A stretch of 50,574 nucleotides of DNA from Burkholderiales bacterium. Lineage in GTDB: Bacteria; Pseudomonadota; Gammaproteobacteria; Burkholderiales; JAHFRG01. The translations under genes were made by a program, and so were the position numbers. The notes under the pieces were generated by a model that worked only from the letters and a program-made list of their open reading frames with translations, had not been told where the DNA came from and did not search any database. The stretch's first letter is position 1. Each line of letters opens with the position of its first letter. Where the stretch lies: NCBI GenBank assembly GCA_035543335.1, contig DASZZH010000022.1:1-50574 (forward strand), read 5' to 3'. Of the stretch, positions 32,298-40,898 are shown piece by piece.

Positions 32298-33268
32298 CTC
32301 GCCTGGCGGTCGTGCCTGCCAGGAATCATGCGCTTATCCAGCACCCGCCAAATATCCCGAACCGATGCAACACGCGCAGCCTGAATCTTTTTGCGTTTCG
32401 CCCACATGCGAGGCAGACCTTTGATAGCATCCCACTTGGCACGCAGAATTACGCCCCCCTGTCCTCGCAGTGAAAGCCACACAACAGAGACCAGATTGAG
32501 CACCAAGTGCAGCGGCAACAGCAGCCAAAACAAGGCTCCCGGCATGTTCTTTACGAAGGTCCACACCAGATTGCGGTGTCCGTGATAAACGGGAAAATCG
32601 CTGTGCTGCCCGCCGGTGGTTGCCGAACCCACATGATGAACCACCGCATCCGGCACATACATGGCTTTGTGCCCCGCCAAGCGTAGACGAAAACCCAAAT
32701 CCACATCCTCCACATAACAGAAGAAGTCCTCATCAAACCCGCCTACGTCCACCAGAGCCTGCCGCCGATACAGGGCGGCTGCCGCACAGGGGGAAAATAT
32801 CTCCTGCGGGGCCAGGTCTTCCGCCTGTTGCCGCGCACCATGCCGCTCTCGCCAAACCAACCCGCTTATATGGTAGCTGTCACCGATCCCATCCAAAACT
32901 TCAGAATTGCCTTGGCACAACTGACGGGAGCCAAATGCAGCCACATCCGGGTACGCACTAGCGGCTGCAAGTAAACACTCAAGCCAGTCTGGCTCCGGAA
33001 AAGCATCGGGGTTGAGCAAAGCCACAAACTCAGTAGCGCATTCGGCGAGGCCGCGGTTGTTGCCCGCCGCAAAACCAAAGTTGCCCTTCATTCTATGCAC
33101 GGTGACATTTGCGAATGCCTCAGCGCTGGTGGCGGAGTCATCAGAACTGGCGTTATCCACCACCAGCACACGCGCAGGCTGGACAGTCTGCCGCTCAAGG
33201 TGTCTCAAGCAGTCGCCCAGAAGCGCTCCGCTGTTCCAGTTAACGACAATGACAGTTACAGTCATCAT
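32270..33268 (-). CDS. glycosyltransferase family 2 (rhamnosyltransferase type)
   Basis: 332 residues. The motifs are in the same order as in the fused GT2 downstream: VTVIVVNWNSGALLGDCL, VLVVDNASSDDS, NFGFAAGNNRGLAE, LLNPDAFPEPDW, FCYVEDVDLGFRLRLAGH, then two C-terminal hydrophobic segments (about 245-275). The NPD triplet stands for the DxD metal site of the WbbL/RfbN-like group. This group uses dTDP-rhamnose or GDP-deoxysugars. It starts directly after a MITE-containing gap and overlaps the fusion gene, so the two are cotranslated. Confidence 0.85.
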   Translation of the reverse strand: MMTVTVIVVNWNSGALLGDCLRHLERQTVQPARVLVVDNASSDDSATSAEAFANVTVHRMKGNFGFAAGNNRGLAECATEFVALLNPDAFPEPDWLECLLAAASAYPDVAAFGSRQLCQGNSEVLDGIGDSYHISGLVWRERHGARQQAEDLAPQEIFSPCAAAALYRRQALVDVGGFDEDFFCYVEDVDLGFRLRLAGHKAMYVPDAVVHHVGSATTGGQHSDFPVYHGHRNLVWTFVKNMPGALFWLLLPLHLVLNLVSVVWLSLRGQGGVILRAKWDAIKGLPRMWAKRKKIQAARVASVRDIWRVLDKRMIPGRHDRQARWKPRWLMR

Positions 33269-33316
33269 TCACACAGATTTCCAAATACCCAGTAACTCAT
33301 CCACATAGAGCTATAA

Positions 33317-33445
33317 GGAAACGCTGATTTATTCGCATATATGGCTCGATACATTTTCCGTTCGTCCCGAGTGCCGCGCTATGCGCGGCGTATCGAGGGA
33401 CTCTCGGAAAACACTCGCCACGAACGGGATTTAATCAGCGTTTCC
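33317..33445. mobile_element. MITE-like element with terminal inverted repeats and 4 bp target duplication
   Basis: Both ends are GGAAACGCTGATT, in inverted orientation (perfect over 13 bp, extending with mismatches). The element is 129 bp, has no coding capacity and a GC-rich internal hairpin (GCCGCGC-TAT-GCGCGGC region). It is flanked by ATAA on both sides (33313-33316 and 33446-33449), a clean 4 bp target-site duplication as made by IS5-type transposases. It sits in the gap between two glycosyltransferase genes. Confidence 0.85.
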
Positions 33446-33469
33446 ATAAAGCGATGCATTTGCCCTTCT

Positions 33470-34570
33470 TTATTGGAACTCCACAGCATGCAGGTGCCAT
33501 ACTTTATCCGCTGAAGACGATAATTGCAGATGCAATAAATACGATGAAAGGTCGATAGCGGGTATTTCATAGCAGAATCGAGTGCCAGGCTTAACCGACA
33601 GTCGTAGACCATCCAAATGGACTTCTGGCGCGGTTTCCAGATCACACCGAACCCAGATCACAGCAGGGGGAAGCTGGTTGTACCAAGGCAGAAAAACATC
33701 CACGTGGCAATCCACTTCATTACCATATGGAGAAAGCCCATAATTAAAACGCCTGCTGAGTCCGCTTGGGTTTTGAAACTGGCGTTTCTGATGACGATAG
33801 AAATCCAGCGCCTTCAATAAAAATCGCTCAAATCCGGTTACTTGACCGGATAAAAGATCTTGGTAGTAAAAGCCGATCAATGACTTAACTGTAGCAGTCG
33901 GGGTGGCATTCAGCCAAAGATGTCGGCCAATTTCGAAAAACCGCCTCCATGAACGGCTCGATGTCTTAGTACCCTCATATATTCTCACCACTGACAGTGG
34001 CTTGTTCAGATAGTGGAATTTCGCCCCCGACCGGTAAAGTCGCGTCCATAAATCCCAATCCATGATGTAATGCAATTCAGAATCCAGACGCCCGATCGCC
34101 TCCAATGCAGTTCGGCGCACAAAACAGGATGGTTGGGAGATACAACACCCTTTCGATATTGAGGAAATATCGCTATCGATTCCTGGAAAATAACCTAAAA
34201 AATGGCCGACTTCATCCACAAAGACCGAGTCACCATAGACTACGTCCACATCAGGGCGACTGAGGAAAACTCTTTTCACTGCATCAAGGGTATCCGGAAA
34301 GTAATAGTCGTCAGCACATAGCCAAGCAACAATTTCACCATCAGTATTATCCCATCCTTCCTGTATCGCTGGCGTTTGGCCCGCATCGTGCCCATGTCTG
34401 CGATAACTCAGTAGGTCCCGATAGTTTTCCAAGACTTTCTGTACACTGTCGTCCGGAGTTGCATCTATCACGGCCAGTTGGACATCCCGGGCCTGCACGC
34501 GAATGCTTTCTAGCGCGGATGGCAGAAAATTGGCCTGTCGGTATACGGGTATCGCTATACTAAATTGCAC
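33470..34570 (-). CDS. glycosyltransferase family 2
   Basis: 366 residues. QFSIAIPVYRQANFLPSALE, LAVIDATPDDS, IVAWLCADDYYFPDTLD (ADD at the metal site), MDWDLWTRLYRSGAKF, typical of WcaA/CgeD-like GT2 enzymes. The C-terminal 110 residues form an extra all-beta-looking module (DVFLPWYNQLPPAVIWVR onward), perhaps a carbohydrate-recognition or pairing domain. The gene is less GC-rich than the preceding two. It is 55 bp downstream of fcl on the same strand and probably acts on a fucose- or mannose-containing chain. Confidence 0.8.
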   Translation of the reverse strand: MQFSIAIPVYRQANFLPSALESIRVQARDVQLAVIDATPDDSVQKVLENYRDLLSYRRHGHDAGQTPAIQEGWDNTDGEIVAWLCADDYYFPDTLDAVKRVFLSRPDVDVVYGDSVFVDEVGHFLGYFPGIDSDISSISKGCCISQPSCFVRRTALEAIGRLDSELHYIMDWDLWTRLYRSGAKFHYLNKPLSVVRIYEGTKTSSRSWRRFFEIGRHLWLNATPTATVKSLIGFYYQDLLSGQVTGFERFLLKALDFYRHQKRQFQNPSGLSRRFNYGLSPYGNEVDCHVDVFLPWYNQLPPAVIWVRCDLETAPEVHLDGLRLSVKPGTRFCYEIPAIDLSSYLLHLQLSSSADKVWHLHAVEFQ

Positions 34571-34625
34571 TTACTAGATTCCAGGGAATAATGACAATAC
34601 ACGTTCGGGGTTGAATTCCTGCGCA

Positions 34626-35621
34626 TCAACGCGACACAGGTGCCGCATGGCTGTTGAGAAAATCCGCATAGGCCTTCGCCAACCCGGCCTGCAATGAGGT
34701 GGGAGCGCGCCAGCCAAGGGCATTCAGGCGAGTGACATCCAAAAGCTTTCGCGGCGTACCATCAGGCTTTGAGGTGTCAAAAACGATTTCGCCTTCAAAA
34801 CCCCCCACCTTCTTTACCAGCGCAGCCAGTTCACCGATGGTCACGTCTTCACCGACCCCAATGTTCACCAGAGGCGGCTCAAACTTTCCGCTTACTGTTT
34901 CATCACTGCCGAGCAGTCTGCTAAATGAGTCGTCTGGCAAATTCATCAGGAAAACGCAGACATCGGCCATGTCCTCGCTGTAAAGAAACTCTCGCCTTGG
35001 CGTACCGGTTCCCCAAACCGCCACTTGCTGGTCGCCGCGCACCTTGGCTTCGTGAAACTTGCGGATCAGTGCCGGAATTACATGGCTATTGTTCAAATCG
35101 TAGTTGTCACCCGGGCCATAGAGATTGGTCGGCATCACAGCCAGATAGCGCGTGTCGTATTGCCGGTTATAACTCCAGCACATTTCGATGCCGGCAATCT
35201 TGGCCAAGGCATAAGGCCGGTTGGTGGGCTCCAAGGGGCCAGTCAGAAGGCAGTCCTCGCGCATCGGCTGCGGCGCCAATTTTGGATAGATGCAGCTCGA
35301 ACCCAGAAACATCAGGCGCGCAACCCCGCTCTGGTAGGCAGCGTGAATGATATTGGTCTGGATGGCGAGGTTGTCGCGAATGAACTCCGCAGGATAGGTA
35401 TTGTTGGCCAGGATGCCACCAACTCGAGCTGCTGCGAGAAAGACATAGGCCGGCTTTTCCTGCGCAAAGAAATCAACCGTCGCCGCCTGATCCGTCAGAT
35501 CCAGTTCGGCATGAGATCGGGTGCAGATATTGGTGTAACCCTTCCCAAGCAAATTGCGCACGATGGCCGACCCAACAAGGCCACGATGCCCGGCGACATA
35601 AATTTTGGCGTGCTTTTCCAT
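34626..35621 (-). CDS. fcl: GDP-L-fucose synthase
   Basis: 331 residues from ATG 35621 (AGGGG ribosome-binding site just upstream); the frame continues to 35663 inside gmd. [73 protein letters not shown] (Tyr-x-x-x-Lys), [13 protein letters not shown] and [17 protein letters not shown] are all diagnostic for WcaG/Fcl. It epimerises and reduces GDP-4-keto-6-deoxymannose to GDP-L-fucose with NADPH. Ten bases separate it from gmd, which makes its substrate. Confidence 0.95.
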   Translation of the reverse strand: MEKHAKIYVAGHRGLVGSAIVRNLLGKGYTNICTRSHAELDLTDQAATVDFFAQEKPAYVFLAAARVGGILANNTYPAEFIRDNLAIQTNIIHAAYQSGVARLMFLGSSCIYPKLAPQPMREDCLLTGPLEPTNRPYALAKIAGIEMCWSYNRQYDTRYLAVMPTNLYGPGDNYDLNNSHVIPALIRKFHEAKVRGDQQVAVWGTGTPRREFLYSEDMADVCVFLMNLPDDSFSRLLGSDETVSGKFEPPLVNIGVGEDVTIGELAALVKKVGGFEGEIVFDTSKPDGTPRKLLDVTRLNALGWRAPTSLQAGLAKAYADFLNSHAAPVSR

Positions 35622-35631
35622 CGGCCCCTGC

Positions 35632-36717
35632 TTACTCGTGATAATCGTACGCAGAATAGCCATGGCGTTTTACCAGGTGGTCCCTTTCAGCGGATTTAAG
35701 GTCCTCATGCACCATTTCAGCGACAAGTTGCTTGAATTTTATCTTTGGGGTCCAACCGAGCTTAATCTTGGCCTTGCTTGCATCACCAAGCAAACTCTCC
35801 ACCTCGGTTGGACGAAAGTAACGTGGGTCAACAGCAACAATGCATTTTCCCGAGGCGTCGTAGCCTTTTTCCTCTATACCTGAACCTCGCCAGTGAATCG
35901 TCATACCGAGTTCATGTGCTGCGGCATTGAGAAAATCTCGCACGCTATATTGCTCTCCGCTCGCAATGACAAAGTCCTCAGGGGTGTCCTGTTGCAACAT
36001 CAACCACGTCGCTTCGACGTAGTCTCGCGCATGGCCCCAATCGCGTTTGGCATCCAAGTTCCCGAGGTACAGGCAGACCTGCAGCCCCAATTTGATTCTC
36101 GCCAAAGCGCGCGTAATCTTCCGGGTGACAAAAGTTTCCCCTCGCACAGGTGATTCGTGGTTGAACAGGATCCCGTTACACGCGTACAAGCCATAAGCCT
36201 CCCGGTAATTTACGGTAATCCAGTGCGCATAAAGTTTGGCGACCGCATAAGGGGAGCGAGGATAAAACGGGGTTGTTTCCGTCTGCGGGGTGTCCTGTAC
36301 CAAACCGTAGAGCTCAGAAGTTGAAGCCTGGTAATAACGGGTTTTCTTTTCCAGCCCGAGGATTCTTATTGCTTCGAGCAGTCGCAATGCGCCGAGCGCA
36401 TCAGAATCGGCAGTGTATTCCGGTTCTTCGAAGGAAACCGCAACGTGGCTCTGGGCAGCCAGGTTATAGATTTCATGTGGCTGAACCTGTTGAATTATGC
36501 GGACAAGGCTGCTGGAATCAGTCATGTCTCCATAATGGAGAATAAACCTACGGTCTTTTTCGTGCGGATCTTGGTAGAGATGATCAATCCGATCAGTATT
36601 AAACAATGATGACCGCCGCTTGATACCGTGAACCTCGTAGCCTTTGTTTAACAATAATTCAGCCAGGTAGGCCCCATCTTGTCCTGTAATTCCGGTGATT
36701 AAAGCAACTTTGTGCAT
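35632..36717 (-). CDS. gmd: GDP-mannose 4,6-dehydratase
   Basis: 361 residues, full length. [86 protein letters not shown] (Tyr-x-x-x-Lys), [19 protein letters not shown] and [16 protein letters not shown]. It removes water from GDP-mannose to give GDP-4-keto-6-deoxymannose. GDP-mannose comes from manC, transcribed divergently from a 150 bp spacer with a recognisable promoter for gmd. A truncated close copy lies at 38548-39229. Confidence 0.95.
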   Translation of the reverse strand: MHKVALITGITGQDGAYLAELLLNKGYEVHGIKRRSSLFNTDRIDHLYQDPHEKDRRFILHYGDMTDSSSLVRIIQQVQPHEIYNLAAQSHVAVSFEEPEYTADSDALGALRLLEAIRILGLEKKTRYYQASTSELYGLVQDTPQTETTPFYPRSPYAVAKLYAHWITVNYREAYGLYACNGILFNHESPVRGETFVTRKITRALARIKLGLQVCLYLGNLDAKRDWGHARDYVEATWLMLQQDTPEDFVIASGEQYSVRDFLNAAAHELGMTIHWRGSGIEEKGYDASGKCIVAVDPRYFRPTEVESLLGDASKAKIKLGWTPKIKFKQLVAEMVHEDLKSAERDHLVKRHGYSAYDYHE

Positions 36718-36749
36718 AAGCCTTCATAAGGCGTTTTTTAAAAAAAACA

Positions 36750-36778
36750 ATTATACTTTGAAACCTTTAGGCCCCCAA
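36750..36778 (-). promoter_or_regulatory. sigma-70-type promoter for gmd-fcl
   Basis: On the minus strand TTGGGG (36778-36773) and TATAAT (36755-36750) are separated by exactly 17 bp. The -10 is a perfect consensus. Transcription would start around 36743, giving a leader of about 25 bases before the gmd ATG at 36717, which is preceded by GAAGG. The manC promoter must lie in the rest of this 150 bp spacer. Confidence 0.55.
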
Positions 36779-36866
36779 AAAGTTATCTAAGTCGGTCTCC
36801 CCTAGTCATAATCGAGGCTGCTTCAGAACGAGGCGGTCATTAGTTTAAGAAATAGGCAATTTATTC

Positions 36867-38285
36867 ATGTTGTTACCAATCATTCTTTCGGGCGGTAGTG
36901 GAACGAGGCTGTGGCCGGTATCGCGCGAAGCTTATCCCAAGCCCTTTATCCGCTTACCCAACGGGAAAAGCCTGTTGCAGGCTACGTTGGCCCGAATTGC
37001 AGCGCTTGACCATGTCAGCGATGTAATAACGATTACAAACAAGGAGCATTATTTCCCTACCAGGGATGAATACCAAAGCATGGGATTTGGGTTAAATCAC
37101 ATTTATATACTTGAACCATGTGCCCGCAATACTGCGCCAGCCATAGCTATAGGAGCTTTTTATGCGTTAGCAAGATACGGTAACGACGCAACATTATTTG
37201 TTCTGCCGGCGGATCACCTGATTGAAAAACACAATTTGTTCGCTGCCTCGGTTTTAAAGGCGCAAACACTGGCCCAGCAAGGCTTTCTGGTGACATTTGG
37301 TATCAAGCCTACTTACCCTGAGACCGGGTACGGTTACATCGAGCTTGGGGACCAGCTCAACGATGGAAAGGGACACCGCGTTCTCCGATTCATAGAAAAA
37401 CCTTCCCTTGAAGTTGTACAAAGTTTTTTGGCCTCCGGGAAACATTTATGGAATTCTGGAATGTTTTGCTTCACAGTCAGCGTGTTTCTCGACCGTCTCA
37501 AAGTATATGCCCCCGACGTATACAAGGGTGCATTGGCTTGCTGGCACTGTTGTGACCCAAAAACCGATAAGATAGACCTCGACGCGGCAACATTTTGCCA
37601 GATTCCTTCTATTTCGATTGACTACGCTCTGATCGAAAAATCGGATCAGCTTGCCGTAGTACCATGTAATTTTGATTGGAGCGATATCGGTTCTTGGGAC
37701 GCTTTGAGCCGACTAACACCCGCCGATCCAAACGGAAACCGCGTTGTTGGCGAAGCTGTGCTTATGGACAGCCGAAATTGCTACGTACAGACGGATTCCC
37801 GTTTGATTGCTGCAGTTGGCCTGGAAAACGTGATTATCGTTGATACACCGGATGCCCTCCTTGTAGCACAGCGGGATAGCGTCCAGGGCGTCAAGCAGGT
37901 AACCGAGCAATTAAAACTTACCAACCATCCGACCCACCGCCAGCACAGTACCGTGGTTCGGCCATGGGGGACCTATTCAGTGCTGGAGGAAGGAACTGGT
38001 TTTAAGATTAAGCGCATCGTCGTAAAGCCAGGCGAATCTCTAAGTTTTCAAATGCATCATCATCGAAGCGAGCATTGGGTCGTAGTATCTGGAACCGCGA
38101 AGGTAATCAATGGGGACAGCGAAATGCTGGTCAGGACCAACGAGTCGACTTTTGTTCCAGCCGGAAATAAGCATCGACTAGAAAATCCCGGGGCAGCTGA
38201 TTTGGTGATAATCGAGGTACAAAGTGGGAGTTATTTAGGGGAGGACGATATCATCCGCTTCGACGACCGCTACGGCCGTTCTTAG
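36867..38285 (+). CDS. manC: mannose-1-phosphate guanylyltransferase / mannose-6-phosphate isomerase
   Basis: 472 residues, the usual size of bifunctional type II enzymes. The N-terminal pyrophosphorylase signature is ILSGGSGTRLWPVSREAYPK, although the following residue is Pro where Gln is normal. Then come EPCARNTAPAIAIGA, FIEKP and NSGMFCF. The C-terminal cupin isomerase domain has QMHHHRSEHWVVVSGTA and VPAGNKHRLENPG. It makes GDP-mannose from mannose 1-phosphate and can isomerise fructose 6-phosphate to mannose 6-phosphate. A phosphomannomutase (manB) is missing from the window and must come from elsewhere. It is alone on the plus strand, divergent to gmd. Confidence 0.95.
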   Translation: MLLPIILSGGSGTRLWPVSREAYPKPFIRLPNGKSLLQATLARIAALDHVSDVITITNKEHYFPTRDEYQSMGFGLNHIYILEPCARNTAPAIAIGAFYALARYGNDATLFVLPADHLIEKHNLFAASVLKAQTLAQQGFLVTFGIKPTYPETGYGYIELGDQLNDGKGHRVLRFIEKPSLEVVQSFLASGKHLWNSGMFCFTVSVFLDRLKVYAPDVYKGALACWHCCDPKTDKIDLDAATFCQIPSISIDYALIEKSDQLAVVPCNFDWSDIGSWDALSRLTPADPNGNRVVGEAVLMDSRNCYVQTDSRLIAAVGLENVIIVDTPDALLVAQRDSVQGVKQVTEQLKLTNHPTHRQHSTVVRPWGTYSVLEEGTGFKIKRIVVKPGESLSFQMHHHRSEHWVVVSGTAKVINGDSEMLVRTNESTFVPAGNKHRLENPGAADLVIIEVQSGSYLGEDDIIRFDDRYGRS

Positions 38286-38349
38286 TGGAATCATTCCCGG
38301 CTGAGACGGCGACCCTCAGTCACGAGGGACAAGGCTAGGCCACGGCCTC

Positions 38350-38545
38350 AGGCCTTTACCAAGTTTTCGCGGGTCTGAGATAAACGCTGCGCGTGTCCAC
38401 AATGAGCTTGGTGTGGCGCTTTATCATCTCGTAATCGAAGGCAGCGCGACTGGGTTCGCTCGCACGCCCAATCGAAAAGGAATCGATTCCAGTTTGCAGC
38501 GATGGGCTCTAGATCGCACTGCTGCTAAAACAGGGTTCACGTCGA
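38350..38545. repeat. direct repeat copy 2 (about 196 bp)
   Basis: A near-identical copy of 30162-30359 in the same orientation. Its right boundary coincides with the point where the truncated gmd loses homology (38545-38547), so the repeat marks the breakpoint of that deletion. Between the copies lie about 8 kb with the GT2-SDR fusion, two GT2 genes, fcl, gmd and manC. Confidence 0.85.
38356..38445 (-). pseudogene. nucleotide-sugar dehydrogenase (UDP-GlcNAc dehydrogenase type), C-terminal remnant
   Basis: The minus strand encodes AAFDYEMIKRHTKLIVDT and RSVYLRPAKTW (29 residues in all) before a stop at 38356-38358. The AFDYxxI...KLIVDTR block is the characteristic last strand-helix-strand of WbpA/WecC-type 6-dehydrogenases. 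Nothing of the preceding 400 residues is present. The same tail, frameshifted, is in repeat copy 1, so a dehydrogenase gene once lay next to this repeat. Confidence 0.6.
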
Positions 38546-38547
38546 TG

Positions 38548-39229
38548 TCCCCAGTCGCGCTTGGACTCCAGGTTGCCCAGGTAAAGGCAGTCTTGCAGGC
38601 CCAGCTTGATGCGCGCCAGCGCCCGGGTAATCTTGCGGGTAACAAACGTCTCACCGCGAACAGGCGATTCGTGGTTGAACAAAATCCCGTTGCAGGCATA
38701 CATACCATAGGCCTCACGGTAATTCACCGTGATCCAGTAGGCATAGAGCTTGGCCACCGCATAGGGGCTGCGGGGGTAGAAGGGAGTGGTTTCCTTCTGC
38801 GGAGTTTCCTGTACCAAGCCATAAATCTCTGAGGTGGAAGCCTGATAGAAGCGGGTTTTCTTTTCCAGGCCAAGAATTCGTATGGCCTCCAGAATACGCA
38901 AGGCGCCCAGGGCATCGGAGTTCGCCGTGTACTCCGGCTCCTCAAACGACACCGCGACATGGCTTTGTGTTGCCAGATTATAGATTTCCTTCGGCTGCAC
39001 CTGTTGAATAATCCGAATGAGACTGGAGGAATCGGTCATGTCCCCATAATGCAGAATGAAGTTACGGTCGGAGACATGCGGGTCCTGGTAGAGGTGATCG
39101 ATACGGTCGGTATTGAACAAAGAGGTGCGGCGCTTGATGCCGTGCACCTCGTAGCCCTTCTTCAGCAAGAATTCGGCGAGATAGGCGCCGTCTTGGCCAG
39201 TAATCCCAGTGATCAGAGCTTTTTTTCAT
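38548..39229 (-). pseudogene. gmd: truncated, frameshifted second gmd
   Basis: The sequence encodes about 227 residues with all early GMD motifs ([62 protein letters not shown]) up to SKRDWGH, then breaks into repeat sequence, losing the last 130 or so residues. At the start, the ATG at 39229 is followed by seven A residues where six would keep the frame into [13 protein letters not shown]. The gene is therefore broken at both ends. It is clearly similar to, but not identical with, the intact gmd at 35632, so it is an older paralogue or an independently acquired copy. Confidence 0.85.
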
Positions 39230-39263
39230 TCTTGCATCCTACTGGAAAACGAAATTCTTAAAC

Positions 39264-40286
39264 TCAATTCGAGCCATGTGCTACGTTTTTCAACCGCTGT
39301 ATTTGCGCCGCGACCATTTTCTTGACCATCGCGTCAAAGCTCACCGTGGGCTCCCATCCCAACTGCTTGCGAGCCTTTGAGGCATCCGCAAGCGTTTGCC
39401 CCGATTCCAGCGGTCGCACAAGCGCCGCGTCGCTCACTACACATTCGCGCCAATCCCTATCTACGCAACGGTAAGCAACCTCGCACAATTCCTTTAGCGT
39501 ATGCAGTTGCCCCGTGCCAATCACGAAATCATCCGGACGATCCTGTTGAAGCATCAACCACATCGCCCGCACAAAGTCGGCGGCGTAGCCCCAATCCCGG
39601 GCGATCTCGAGGTTACCCAGGGCAAGCTTTCCATGCTGGACAATAGGTCTTCCCATTTCGTTGAGATCCGGCGAATCTGAAATCCCCAGCGCCGCGCAGG
39701 CTGCGCCGTAGGCAACCTTTTGCGTCAAGAAATGGTGCGGCCTCCGCTCGCTCTCGTGATTGAACAAAACTCCGCTCACAATGTAGAGGCTATAACTCTC
39801 GCGATAAATCCGCGCCATCTGGTGGGCATACACCTTGGCTGCCGCGTAGGGATTGACCGGATTGAAGGGAGTTTGCTCGTTCTGGGGCGCGATGGATATC
39901 TGCCCGAACATCTCGGAAGAAGAAGCGTGATACACCCGACACGCCGGGCAATTGTGCCGGACCGCTTCAAAAAGACGTACCGCCCCCAAGGCATTGACCA
40001 GCAACGTCTCCGACGCTCGCGCCCAGGATTCGCCAGGGCGAGATTGAGACGCCAGGTTATAGATTTCATCGGGCTCGGCGTCCTGAATCGCCGAAGCAAT
40101 GTCCACGCCCTCGGACATATCACCGAACAACACCTCTATACGCCCAGCCAGATGGCTGGCGTTATTCGTCCGATACCAGCTTTCCCGACGTGCTAGCCCA
40201 AAAACCCGGTACCCTTTTTCAAGCAACAACTCAGCAAGAAACGAACCGTCCTGCCCGGTAATACCCGTAATCAACGTGTTCTTCAT
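39264..40286 (-). CDS. GMD-family 4,6-dehydratase, possibly acting on GDP-heptose
   Basis: 340 residues. It shares the GMD fold and motifs: [85 protein letters not shown] (Tyr-x-x-x-Lys), LFNHESERRPHHFLTQKV, NLEIARDWGYAADFVRAMW. The loops differ from true Gmd, notably the substrate loop after GLARR. With hddA and hddC in the same operon, a GDP-D-glycero-D-manno-heptose 4,6-dehydratase (the DmhA/WcbK role in 6-deoxyheptose synthesis) is a reasonable inference. A plain GDP-mannose dehydratase is the alternative. Confidence 0.7.
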   Translation of the reverse strand: MKNTLITGITGQDGSFLAELLLEKGYRVFGLARRESWYRTNNASHLAGRIEVLFGDMSEGVDIASAIQDAEPDEIYNLASQSRPGESWARASETLLVNALGAVRLFEAVRHNCPACRVYHASSSEMFGQISIAPQNEQTPFNPVNPYAAAKVYAHQMARIYRESYSLYIVSGVLFNHESERRPHHFLTQKVAYGAACAALGISDSPDLNEMGRPIVQHGKLALGNLEIARDWGYAADFVRAMWLMLQQDRPDDFVIGTGQLHTLKELCEVAYRCVDRDWRECVVSDAALVRPLESGQTLADASKARKQLGWEPTVSFDAMVKKMVAAQIQRLKNVAHGSN

Positions 40287-40362
40287 GCCACCATCTACCT
40301 ATTCTCCAGGCATGCTTGCAAGTCGCCGTGGATGTCGAACGCGACGGCCGATACCCCTGTTG

Positions 40363-40854
40363 CTATTTTATCTTGAGACTAACCAGAGCAAGACTTAAGC
40401 GACGGGAATCTCCACTTAGACCAAGCTCTTTCGGTGATTTGGCATCCGGCAATTCAAAGATAATCGATCTTGCATTACCGTCAGTAGCAACAGGAATTAC
40501 AACCTCGGTGGGTTCCGGCTTGCTGAATTTTGTCTCTAATTGAGCGGTCCCAACGACTATTTTAATGGGCTTACCCATAGAAGGGGCGAACGGAGCCGCC
40601 TTGATTTTCAGCGTGAAGTTTTTGGGAAGTGGCTGGGTAAATTCAATGACGGCCTGTGTTCCGTCAGTCCATCGGCCAAATCCCTCTTTTCCTGAAATAC
40701 CTTTAACGCTGGATACAAAACCGGGATAACCATCCCGATTGAATGTAATTCCCTCAGAAAACTGCGAACTGTCTCCACAAGCACCCAGAAAAGAAGTGAT
40801 AATCAAGGCAGTTGAAACGCGCGACACGAAATTCAAATCGGCATTGAACAGCAT
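40363..40854 (-). CDS. small lipoprotein with beta-sandwich-like domain
   Basis: 163 residues. A lipoprotein signal ends in FLGAC (Cys26). The rest looks all-beta, with GFGRWTDGTQAVIEFTQPLP, FTLKIKAAPFAPS and SIIFELPDAKSPKELGLSGD. I have seen similar domains at the C-terminus of membrane glycan-modifying proteins (DUF7024-like), which suggests carbohydrate binding; this is inference. A strong ribosome-binding site (TAGGAGGTAAC) is present. It lies inside the long minus-strand operon. A related-looking domain ends the broken gene at 50039-50434. Confidence 0.6.
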   Translation of the reverse strand: MLFNADLNFVSRVSTALIITSFLGACGDSSQFSEGITFNRDGYPGFVSSVKGISGKEGFGRWTDGTQAVIEFTQPLPKNFTLKIKAAPFAPSMGKPIKIVVGTAQLETKFSKPEPTEVVIPVATDGNARSIIFELPDAKSPKELGLSGDSRRLSLALVSLKIK

Positions 40855-40898
40855 AATTGTTACCTCCTAAAAATTTGGCTCATCGCGTGAGAATGTCT

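Noticed and set aside
36718..36745. GCCTT-CAT-AAGGC followed by a T run as a terminator
   Set aside because: Only five base pairs, and it lies at the gmd start and inside its leader in the divergent promoter region, where a plus-strand terminator would have no upstream gene.
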